Source of the DNA: Gp1-AA133 sp964641665 | GTDB lineage: Bacteria; Acidobacteriota; Terriglobia; Terriglobales; Acidobacteriaceae | Assembly (NCBI GenBank): GCA_964641665.1 | Contig: CAZXKO010000064.1 | Coordinates: 48,289 to 112,288 of the forward strand | DNA: 64,000 nt | Direction of reading: 5' to 3' | Shown: positions 24,456 through 31,509 of the stretch, piece by piece | Numbering within the stretch: position 1 is the first letter of the stretch | Layout of the letters: the number at the start of each line of letters is the position of its first letter | Made by a program: the position numbers and the translations under genes | The notes under the pieces: model-generated | Database searches by the model: none | What the model saw: the letters and a program-made list of their open reading frames with translations, nothing else | What the model was told of the DNA's origin: nothing

Positions 24456-25100
24456 AGTATCCCCCGGCAGAGCCGGGGGCTTTAGTTTGTGAGCCGCTCA
24501 AAGCGGCTATGTCGGGTCGCTAACGCGGCCCGAGGGTTTGGGGCCACCTCGCGGTGGCCGGTCAGCGCCACAAATTCATTTGGTCCAGTCGCTGGTCCTC
24601 TTGCTCCTGGTTCCGAATGTAGTCCCGGATCACCGTTTCGTCCCGGCCCACCGTCGACACCCTGTACCCACGCGCCCAGAAATGCTGCCCCACGAAGTTC
24701 TTCTTCCGCTCTCCGTATACCCGCGCCAGGTGGATCGCACTCTTTCCTTTGATGAACCCCACCACCTGCGACACCGCATATTTCGGTGGGATCGCGATCA
24801 TCATGTGCACGTGATCGGGCAGTAGATGGCCCTCCTCAATCCAACTCTCTTTCTGCTCCGCCAACTTGCGGAACACCTCGCCCAAATGCCGTCGTAGTTC
24901 TCCGTACAACACTTTCCTCCGGCACTTCGGGATGAACACCACATGGTATTTGCACTCCCACTTGGTATGGCTTAGGCTTCCCATTTCGTCCATCGCGAAC
25001 TCCCTTTCGTGTGCTTGGCGGCTCACGTTTGGGAGTCTCCGCGATGGACTCCGGTATCTGTCAAACTTCTACTGCCTCCCCGGCACAGCCGGGGGGTCTC
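24456..25100 (-). mobile_element. IS200-type element with end hairpins
   Basis: A single Y1 transposase gene is bracketed by GC-rich hairpins: CCCCCGGC-aga-GCCGGGGG (24461-24479) and CCCCGGC-aca-GCCGGGG (25078-25094). Two more hairpins lie inside the 3' end: AGCCGCT-caa-AGCGGCT near 24492 and GGCCACC-tcgc-GGTGGCC near 24541. Subterminal hairpins recognised by a HUH transposase are the mark of the IS200/IS605 family. Exact cleavage sites are not determined. Confidence 0.78.
24562..24993 (-). CDS. tnpA: IS200-type Y1 (HUH) transposase
   Basis: Transposase of 143 residues from ATG 24993, which has AGGGA eight bases upstream. It carries the strand KYHVVFIPKCRRKVLYGE, the metal-binding HUH motif in LPDHVHMMIAIPPKY, and the catalytic Tyr in the TVIRDYIRNQE helix. 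The enzyme cuts and rejoins single-stranded DNA at hairpin ends. No TnpB partner is present, as in the IS200 group. It looks intact. Confidence 0.9.
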   Translation of the reverse strand: MDEMGSLSHTKWECKYHVVFIPKCRRKVLYGELRRHLGEVFRKLAEQKESWIEEGHLLPDHVHMMIAIPPKYAVSQVVGFIKGKSAIHLARVYGERKKNFVGQHFWARGYRVSTVGRDETVIRDYIRNQEQEDQRLDQMNLWR

Positions 25101-25175
25101 CCGTTCGTACTAGCAAGGCTAGCCGCACTCACCTGGCGGGTCGGTCGATCAGCAACTCTTCAGTACTACACGTAT

Positions 25176-26160
25176 CTAGAATTCATACCTCAGCGCGAAC
25201 GCATGCCGCGAGGTTGGGTCAGCAATCCGGAATAGGTGCCGAAGGCGCTTGGGGCCTGCAGCAGTGAAGGCACAGTCGATCCGACGCCCTGCGCGTTGAA
25301 GCGAACCTGGTTCAGCACGTTGAAGGTTTCCCAGCGGAACATCAGGCTCTGGTTCTCGAAGGTCTTGAAGCTCTTGCTCAGGGCCATGTCGAGGCCTGCA
25401 TAGCCCTAGCCGCGCAGCACGTTGCGCGAGCCCGCTGCCGCCGGGGAACGGGATGCCGAAGCTCGCTTGCGCCGTGGCCGGGTCGCGGAACAGGCTCACC
25501 GAGCCGTTGGGCTGGCGGAATCCGCCGGCCTTGGTGGGCACAACCATCTGCGCCAGGCCGGTGTACTGCCAGTCCGTGGGCCAGTTCTGGCCGACGTCGA
25601 TGCTCACGGGTAGACCGCTGGTATAGCGGGCTACGCCGGAGAGCTGCCATCCACCGATGATGGTGTTCGCTACCGAGCCTGCATCGGTGGCAAAGCGCTT
25701 GCCGCGTCCGAAGGGGAGATCGGCGATCCAGTTCGCGTTGAATTGGTGGGTGGTGTCGAAATCAGAAACGGAGCGGAGATCGTTCAAGCGGAAGGCATTT
25801 TCCAGGCGGCTGCCGAGCAATCCGATGTTCTGGTACCCAACCCGCGCGAAGCCCACTCGCGAGGCGGTGGAGGTGATATCGATCGACTTGGAGAGGGCGT
25901 AGTTCAGGTCGAACTGCAGTCCCTGACTGAACTGCTTGCGCAGAGAAACCTGCAGAGCGTTGTAGTTCGGGTTGCCCACTGAGCTCCAGCCGTATGCAGA
26001 GATGGCCTGCGAGTTCAGGTACTTTCCAGAACCGTTTCCGTTGGGCCCGGCGGGGCCATTAAAGAAGAGCGTCTGACCGGCGTTCGTGCCCAGACCCCCG
26101 TAGAGATCGACGTCGGCAAGGCCGACGATCTTGTTACCCACATACGAATAGCTCGGGGAT
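25176..26160 (-). pseudogene. broken C-terminal part of a TonB-dependent receptor
   Basis: The minus-strand frame from about 26160 gives the typical barrel end of an Oar-like acidobacterial receptor (NPNYNALQVSLRKQFSQGLQ, FDLNYALSKSID, then IADLPFGRGKRF and GGWQLSGVARYTSGLP). Near 25400 the frame shifts to another (MALSKSFKTFENQSLMFRWE, FNVLNQVRFN), and near 25195 it shifts back, ending in the canonical ALRYEF. The N-terminal signal, regulatory and plug domains are missing. It is thus 5'-truncated with two frameshifts. Confidence 0.82.
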
Positions 26161-26635
26161 CGTGCGCACGCTGGTCGAGATCGTGATCCTCGTCTATTTG
26201 AATCTGCCCGAAAACCAAGCGAGTCTTCTCGGTGGCGTGAACGGCTCGGCCTCTGGAGACGCCACAAAAACTTTAAGAGCGCCCCGGACTCAATGGAGTC
26301 GCAGGACGCCCGAACAGCCCTCCCCCAGAACTGCTCGCCGCTCACGTTAAAGATAGACGAACAACTTGTAAATAACACTTCCGTGCCATCGCTATGGCAC
26401 CAGTCGGCTATGCGGACAGGGTTTGAAGCCGCCGACAGGGCAGGCAGTGTTTGAGGCCAGAAGGCAGCCCAGGGTGCGGAGTTTGAGTGACAGATTAGGA
26501 CGACCTGAAACACAAAGTATTTAACCGCAAACCTTTGTGTCGAGTTATGCAGATATTTGCAGTTATTTCCCCAACGGAGCTTTGGGGAGATCGATAACCT
26601 AAAGAAAAATATAGCTTTACTGATTTGGTTACTTT
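26161..26635. other. spacer between receptor remnant and PEP-CTERM gene
   Basis: No convincing gene in these 475 bases. Base composition becomes AT-richer toward 26500-26640, as expected of an upstream regulatory region. Confidence 0.5.
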
Positions 26636-26651
26636 TGGCACCTCAGATGCT
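26636..26651 (+). promoter_or_regulatory. sigma-54 promoter of the PEP-CTERM gene
   Basis: TGGCACC-N4-ATGCT has the GG (-24) and GC (-12) of the sigma-54 consensus at the exact spacing. The predicted transcript would start near 26662 and have a leader of about 90 bases. A perfect 12-base palindrome, GTTACTAGTAAC (26652-26663), touches the -12 element. Confidence 0.65.
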
Positions 26652-26754
26652 GTTACTAGTAACGCAGAGGCACGTATTCTCTGCTCCTAGGAAGGTCTCG
26701 ATCCCCCGAGACTGAGGCTGATGTGGGTCGGACGGCGGGTTCAGGAGGGTTGTT

Positions 26755-27333
26755 ATGAGGCGAGTTGTTCTATTGGCTACGTTGGCTCTGGCTCTGCCCT
26801 TGGCAGCCTGGGCTAATAGCAGTATTGACATCACAAACCACCTAGGCACCATCACCGGAAGTTCGAGCGGCCTGTCTCTCACAGGCTCAGTAATGTTCGG
26901 CTACGGTGGGATCATCGGTCCCAACCTCGGAACGGTTAGCTTCACAACCGGTGCGTTTACCAGCGGTAATCCCCAGATGGGCGGGACCTTGGCTGCGGGC
27001 GGATCATTCACGATCATGGGGAACGGAAATAACGGCGTTCCCAACGGGGTGATCTTCCAGGGCACGTTTACTTCGGCCACTTGGACCCTCGTAACGCTGG
27101 CCAACGGCACTCACAACTACGAACTGATCGGTGGGGTCGTGAGCACAAACGGTGCGGTCGCGGCGACCACTCAGATCACGATCAATACCGGCAAAGGCTA
27201 TTTCAGCGGCAGCGTTGATCTATCGAGCGGAGATACGAACCTGGCGGTTCCGGAACCGGGAACCTTGGGACTGCTGGGGACGGGACTGGTTGGCGTCGCG
27301 GGCGCCCTACGGCGTAAGTTCCGCATCGGCTAG
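26755..27333 (+). CDS. PEP-CTERM sorted extracellular protein
   Basis: Exported protein of 192 residues. Signal peptide about 1-21 (MRRVVLLATLALALPLAAWA), a Gly/Thr/Ser/Asn-rich beta-type body without cysteines, and a C-terminal sorting signal: VPEPGTLGLLG, a short hydrophobic helix and RRKFR. In the PEP-CTERM system EpsH-type exosortase cleaves this tail, and the proteins are linked to exopolysaccharide. AGGAGGG lies seven bases before the ATG. No exosortase gene is in the window. It is a single-gene transcript between a sigma-54 promoter and an intrinsic terminator. Confidence 0.9.
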   Translation: MRRVVLLATLALALPLAAWANSSIDITNHLGTITGSSSGLSLTGSVMFGYGGIIGPNLGTVSFTTGAFTSGNPQMGGTLAAGGSFTIMGNGNNGVPNGVIFQGTFTSATWTLVTLANGTHNYELIGGVVSTNGAVAATTQITINTGKGYFSGSVDLSSGDTNLAVPEPGTLGLLGTGLVGVAGALRRKFRIG

Positions 27334-27358
27334 ACACTCGCTAGTTTCTGCTTAGAAG

Positions 27359-27390
27359 GCCTCACCCAGAGTGGTGAGGCTTTTTCTTTT
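27359..27390 (+). terminator. intrinsic terminator of the PEP-CTERM gene
   Basis: Perfect stem GCCTCACC (27359-27366) and GGTGAGGC (27373-27380) with a six-base loop, followed by TTTTTCTTTT. Confidence 0.92.
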
Positions 27391-27507
27391 CGCAATCCAG
27401 GATCGAAATCTGACTCCGCTATCCGTTCCCGCCGATCGGTAACCGACCAGAGCCAACCCGGAGCGGCATTTCGACTGAGCTCACCTGGCTCCGCTACGTT
27501 CCTGAGG

Positions 27508-27528
27508 AAAAAGGCCCTTAGGCTTTTT
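27508..27528. terminator. possible bidirectional terminator
   Basis: AAAAAGGCC-CTTA-GGCTTTTT, a short near-perfect inverted repeat with A and T flanks on each side. It would isolate the PilZ transcription unit. Confidence 0.4.
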
Positions 27529-27577
27529 CGCCTAGGTTGAAGGGTTACCCCCGTAATCAGCCGAGGGGGGATTCGTA

Positions 27578-27618
27578 TTGACCCTGCCCCTGCCTAAACT
27601 TACATTCGCCCCTAGGGG
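27578..27618 (+). promoter_or_regulatory. promoter plus CCCCTAGGGG palindrome
   Basis: TTGACC (27578-27583), a 17-base spacer and TACATT (27601-27606) form a sigma-70-like promoter. The palindrome CCCCTAGGGG (27609-27618) follows immediately, between the -10 box and the ATG at 27624, where a repressor would block transcription. The ATG is only about 10 bases past the likely start of transcription, so the mRNA may be nearly leaderless. Confidence 0.45.
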
Positions 27619-27623
27619 GTTGT

Positions 27624-27890
27624 ATGAAGGACATCCATGAGGTCCTGCGGCGTAAGCAGGCGAAGTACGCACAACTCGCCAAGCAGATCGAAGCCCTGCA
27701 GCAAGCTGCGGAAAAACTGCGGGAGGTAGCGCCTCTGCTGGCAGAGAACGAAGAAGATGACAACGTCGTCCTGGCGGAAATGGACGAAGAAACCAGCCAA
27801 CCGAACGCGATGGCAGCCAAAGCATCGGCTTCGCAGGGATCCGCTGCGCCGGCAAAAACTGGGCGCCCGGTGGCTCCTCGTTGGCCGTAA
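27624..27890 (+). CDS. small coiled-coil protein
   Basis: Protein of 88 residues. The first 50 residues form a continuous amphipathic helix with heptads (MKDIHEVLRRKQAKYAQLAK, QIEALQQAAEKLREVA), the rest is acidic then low-complexity with a basic end. I recall similar small MKDIHEVLR proteins in Acidobacteriota, function unknown. It precedes the PilZ regulator by 35 bases on the same strand, so the two are probably co-transcribed. Confidence 0.7.
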   Translation: MKDIHEVLRRKQAKYAQLAKQIEALQQAAEKLREVAPLLAENEEDDNVVLAEMDEETSQPNAMAAKASASQGSAAPAKTGRPVAPRWP

Positions 27891-27925
27891 TCAACTGATC
27901 GAAAAATTGGCGAGAGTAGCGCGGT

Positions 27926-29059
27926 ATGACCCTTCAAGCATTGCTCGTATCCAAAGACGATTACGCGGCTGAAGTCCTGAGCCGGGCGCTGGCGAGCTTC
28001 GGTGTAGCGGTCGAACGCTTCAGCGAGAGTGAGATCGCCTTGCATCGTTTGGGAGAGCATCGCTTCGATACGGTCATCGTAGATTTCGACGATCCCGAGA
28101 CCGCCAATCCGGTCTTACAGGCCGCGGCAAAGCCCGAAGTCGGAACCCTGGTCACGATTGCACTGTTGGCGGATGAGAGCAGTGTGCGTCAGGTTCTGAA
28201 AACCGGCGCAAAGTTCATCGTGTATAAGCCGGTCACCGCGGAAAAAGCTGCCGCCAGCTTGCGCGCCGCAACCGCCTTGCTGCGCAAAGAGCGGCGCCGT
28301 TCGTTTCGAGTGGCCGTACAAGCACCGGTTCAGCTCAGTCTGCCCGGCGGCGACCCGATCGAAGGGATTATGCTCGATCTCAGCCAGACGGGCATGGACG
28401 TTCTGGCCGCGCAACCAATGCTGCCGGCAGCCCTGATTGGGCTGCGCTTCACCCTGCCCGACGGCAGTCTGGAGATCGATGCTCACGCCGAGGTGGCTTG
28501 GGCGAATCCCAACGGGCAATCCGGCGTGCGCTTCCTCGATTTGCCCGCAACACAGGTCGAGAAACTCAAGACCTGGCTGCTCGCTAGTGCCCGCGAAGTT
28601 CCTCCGGAAGAGGCCGACCCGGTTTCTCTGTGTAAACTCACCGATCTCAGCCTCGGCGGCTGCTACGTGGACACGGAGTCGCCGTTTCCTGAGAGCGCCC
28701 TGATTGATCTTTGTCTGAAAGCCGCCGACATGGAGATTCACGCCGACGGCATGGTTCGGGTCATGCACCCGGAGTCCGGGATGGGGGTGGAGTTCCCTTC
28801 CCGCACAAACGAGCAGCGCGAAACCGTTGCGAACTTCATTCAGTTTCTGACCAGCCGTCCCGGCACCATGCCGGAGCTGCTCATCTCTCCGAAATCTTTG
28901 GCTGCCGACGAATCACAGTTCCAGAACACGAACAGCACCTCCGAAGACCAGTTGGAAGACCCTCTCCTCGAACTTCTTCGCACAGGCCAAGAACTCACCC
29001 GCGAGCAGTTCGTGGGTGAACTGCAGCGCCAGCGCAATCCGGAAGCAGTGGCGAACTAG
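27926..29059 (+). CDS. receiver-like plus double PilZ domain protein
   Basis: Cytoplasmic regulator of 377 residues. Residues 1-125 resemble a response-regulator receiver (LLVSKDDYAAEVLSRAL, FDTVIVDFDDPE, KFIVYKP), with the phosphoacceptor place held by Asp in VDFDD. A PilZ domain follows at about 127-220 with RRRSFR and DLSQTGMDV, the RxxxR and D/NxSxxG elements that bind cyclic di-GMP. A second PilZ-like domain at about 228-312 keeps DLSLGGCYV but I see no arginine motif before it, so it may not bind the nucleotide. The tail is polar. Target unknown; motility or polysaccharide control is usual for the family. Confidence 0.82.
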   Translation: MTLQALLVSKDDYAAEVLSRALASFGVAVERFSESEIALHRLGEHRFDTVIVDFDDPETANPVLQAAAKPEVGTLVTIALLADESSVRQVLKTGAKFIVYKPVTAEKAAASLRAATALLRKERRRSFRVAVQAPVQLSLPGGDPIEGIMLDLSQTGMDVLAAQPMLPAALIGLRFTLPDGSLEIDAHAEVAWANPNGQSGVRFLDLPATQVEKLKTWLLASAREVPPEEADPVSLCKLTDLSLGGCYVDTESPFPESALIDLCLKAADMEIHADGMVRVMHPESGMGVEFPSRTNEQRETVANFIQFLTSRPGTMPELLISPKSLAADESQFQNTNSTSEDQLEDPLLELLRTGQELTREQFVGELQRQRNPEAVAN

Positions 29060-29421
29060 TAGCTCCAATTGATCCTTGTCTTCGACTCTCTGTGCGGGGA
29101 ATCGGCCTGGCCATGTCGTGATTCGGAGCGCTTCACCCTCTGGTCTGTACAAAATCTGCCCACGAACGGACGGCCCGCAAACTTAAGGTGCTGACGCTTT
29201 CTTTGGGGCGGCGAAAGGCTCGGGGAAGATGCATCGCATGAATACCAGGGAACCCGGGAAGCCCGTACCCCGTCTCTGGTGCGGGCCCCACCGCGTTCCC
29301 TGTGGTCTGTTCCACCTCGATTGCCAAGAAGGCTAAGACACGCGGATTGCATTCCGGTTTCAGGATTGTGAATTTTCGATGAAAGTGTTCAACCCACCTC
29401 CGCAGATCCCACACCGGAGGT
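29060..29421. other. intergenic, no gene seen
   Basis: About 360 bases without a protein-like frame; the frames that stay open are low-complexity Arg/Pro-rich shadows. Confidence 0.5.
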
Positions 29422-29437
29422 TGTGACTTGGGTCACT
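29422..29437 (+). promoter_or_regulatory. CRP/FNR-type operator upstream of the universal stress protein
   Basis: TGTGA-CTTGGG-TCACT, containing the perfect dyad GTGAC-TTGG-GTCAC, fits CRP/FNR-superfamily sites. It lies about 70 bases before the ATG at 29509, a position suited to activation. Confidence 0.5.
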
Positions 29438-29508
29438 GCCGCTTGGGGCATCCAGAGTTAGCGTAGATCCGTAGGCGTATGCAACATCGCGCCTCACGGG
29501 AGGTCCCC

Positions 29509-30393
29509 ATGCCCACCCTTCAGGTCAGCCCCCGTCTTTCTTTCAGCAACGTCCTCTTCCCGACCGACTTTTCCGGTGCGTCAGAAGCCGCTCTGCCGTA
29601 CGTCAAGGCCCTTGCACGTTATTACGGAGCGAAGATTTTCGTCACTCACGCGGTGACGCCCGCCCCGCCCGTTTTCATTCCGATGGAACCGGTTCCGCTC
29701 GATCTGGACGCCGAGTGGCGCGACTCACAGAGCCTTCTAGCCCGGTTCTTGAACCGCGACCCGCTACGGGATACGTCCAGCCGCGGAGTGCTTGAACGGG
29801 GTGATCTTTGGAATGTGCTGGAGGATGTCGTCCAGCGCCATTCCATTGATCTGATCGTCCTTGGGACTCATGGCAAGCATGGTCTGAAGAAACTCGTGCT
29901 CGGTTCACGCGCGGAGCAAATCTTTCGCCGGGCCTCGTGCCCGGTCTTAACGATTGGCCCCCGAGTGACACCACTCACAAACGACGATGTGGCTTTCAAG
30001 TGCATCCTTTTCGCGACGGATTTCTCCGCCGGGTCGCTGCGAGCACTGCCCTATGCCCTGTCGCTGGCGGAGGAGAATCAGGCCAGGCTGATCCTGCTCC
30101 ACGTCATTCCGCTCGTGCCCCTACAACACCAAGACTCGGTGGCGGCGAGCGCTCGCGACCGTCTGGAGGAACTAGTTCCCCCCGAATCGGCGGATTGGTG
30201 CCGGCCGGAGTGTCTCGTGCGTTTCGAGTTTCCGGCGGAAGGGATCCTGACGCTGGCCGAGTCGCAGGGAGCAGACCTAATCGTGATGGGAGTACATAAA
30301 GGAGCGCCCGCAGCCTCATCCCATTTGCCCTGGGCCATTGCCTACGAGGTAGTGTGCCACGCTCATTGTCCAGTGCTGACGGTGCGGGGCTGA
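29509..30393 (+). CDS. tandem-domain universal stress protein (UspA family)
   Basis: Cytoplasmic protein of 294 residues with two UspA domains. Start at ATG 29509 (MPTLQVSPRLSF) because GGGAGG lies six bases upstream; the frame itself opens at 29479. Domain 1 (about 10-145) begins NVLFPTDFSGASEAAL and has the nucleotide-binding end GTHGKHGLKKLVLGSRAEQI; domain 2 (about 158-294) begins CILFATDFSAGSLRALPYA and ends with GVHKGAPAASSHL. The G-2x-G-9x-G(S/T) signature is full in domain 1 and degenerate in domain 2. Stress or oxygen-limitation survival is the usual role. The CRP/FNR-like box upstream fits such regulation. Confidence 0.9.
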   Translation: MPTLQVSPRLSFSNVLFPTDFSGASEAALPYVKALARYYGAKIFVTHAVTPAPPVFIPMEPVPLDLDAEWRDSQSLLARFLNRDPLRDTSSRGVLERGDLWNVLEDVVQRHSIDLIVLGTHGKHGLKKLVLGSRAEQIFRRASCPVLTIGPRVTPLTNDDVAFKCILFATDFSAGSLRALPYALSLAEENQARLILLHVIPLVPLQHQDSVAASARDRLEELVPPESADWCRPECLVRFEFPAEGILTLAESQGADLIVMGVHKGAPAASSHLPWAIAYEVVCHAHCPVLTVRG

Positions 30394-30494
30394 GCACGTT
30401 GGTCGCACGAGGCTCGGGTCGCAACCAATAGAGGGCGCAGTTCTGGCCTGTGCCCTTCGTTTTTTCATCGAGCAATCACTTGAAAGAACCCGGC

Positions 30495-31382
30495 TCAGGT
30501 TTTAGGTTTCCATTTGTCGAGGAATGCCAGCAGATCCTCAGGGCCGAGTGCACGGGCTTTTTCGAACTCGCCGTTCTTCTGGCTGAAGAGCAGCTTCCCA
30601 GCCGCGTCGAGCACTGCCAGCGCCGGAATGCCGCGATCCATCGGAACTTCGTACTCCTTCATCAGATCCTGGTTCTTGTCGCCCTGGCCGATATCGACGT
30701 GCACGACTTCGAAATTGGACTCGAGAATCGGAGCCACATCGGGCCGTCTGAAGGCCAAGTCGAGTACGTGACAGTCATAGCACCAGTTGGCGCCAAAGAC
30801 GACGAGCACCCGCTTATGGGCCTTCACGGCCTTCTGTAGTGCTTCCTTGATCTCCGTGTGGGCATCCACCCCTGAGGGATAGATGTTCTTCTGATTCGAT
30901 GTTGGCTGCTCCAGGCGGCTCGGGTCGGTGCGCTTCACCACGAGGATGCGCCACTGCTGATCCTGCTGCTGCCAGAGTTGCCCCTCGCTGATGTAGTAAG
31001 TCTGCTCTTTGGAGCCGGCCGCGGATCGAATTTCCGCCTGAAAGAGGACCTGTTGCGAGCCAGGCTGCACCTGCGGGGAACCGCCCTGCAGGATGTCAAC
31101 GTGCATGCTCTTTGCTTTCACTCCAACCCAGAAGCGAACTTCACCGTCTGCATCCAGATCGGTGGTGCCGGCCTTAATGTGTGCGACCGGATGGGTGCTG
31201 TACAAGGCTTTCAGCCCGTCAGCGTCTCCCTTCAGGACCAGTTCCTTCCACTGTTCAAAAGGCGCGAAGGGCTTGTCATTCAGGGTTGGGGCAGTTGCCA
31301 TCCCTTGCCCCAGGCAGGCGCAGCTAACAATCACCACGAAGACTGCCAACCTCAGTGCTGTCGGATAGACGGGAAGGCGCAT
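30495..31382 (-). CDS. exported thioredoxin-fold protein
   Basis: Protein of 295 residues. The ATG at 31382 (MRLPVYPTALRLAVFVV) has GGAG upstream and begins a signal peptide ending CACLGQ. The middle part (about 40-145) is an NTF2/SnoaL-like domain (DADGLKALYSTHPVAHI). The C-terminal 130 residues are a thioredoxin fold with the redox motif in VVFGANWCYDCHVLDLAF, followed by VDIGQGDKNQDLMKEYEVP and GIPALAVLDAAGKLLFS with the cis-proline. A CxxC with Tyr-Asp suggests a disulfide reductase or a thiol-linked helper in the periplasm. Monocistronic by position. Confidence 0.85.
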   Translation of the reverse strand: MRLPVYPTALRLAVFVVIVSCACLGQGMATAPTLNDKPFAPFEQWKELVLKGDADGLKALYSTHPVAHIKAGTTDLDADGEVRFWVGVKAKSMHVDILQGGSPQVQPGSQQVLFQAEIRSAAGSKEQTYYISEGQLWQQQDQQWRILVVKRTDPSRLEQPTSNQKNIYPSGVDAHTEIKEALQKAVKAHKRVLVVFGANWCYDCHVLDLAFRRPDVAPILESNFEVVHVDIGQGDKNQDLMKEYEVPMDRGIPALAVLDAAGKLLFSQKNGEFEKARALGPEDLLAFLDKWKPKT

Positions 31383-31509
31383 AGAAGCTCCGGCGCTGAG
31401 CGCTGGGTGTGAGTATAGCCGAGTCGATCTTCTCCGCTGTTTACGGAGTGCATAAGGCGGACTGGGGGGCACGAGTAGCGACGTCGCGAACAACTGTTAC
31501 ATTTACCCT

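Noticed and set aside
24562..25100. TnpB/IscB nuclease associated with the IS200 element
   Set aside because: No RuvC-like or zinc-finger frame is present within or next to the element.
26156..26210. Plus-strand peptide VRTLVEIVILVYL resembling an RND-transporter helix
   Set aside because: Only about 13 residues fit, there is no further family sequence on either side, and hydrophobic stretches arise by chance opposite charged codons.
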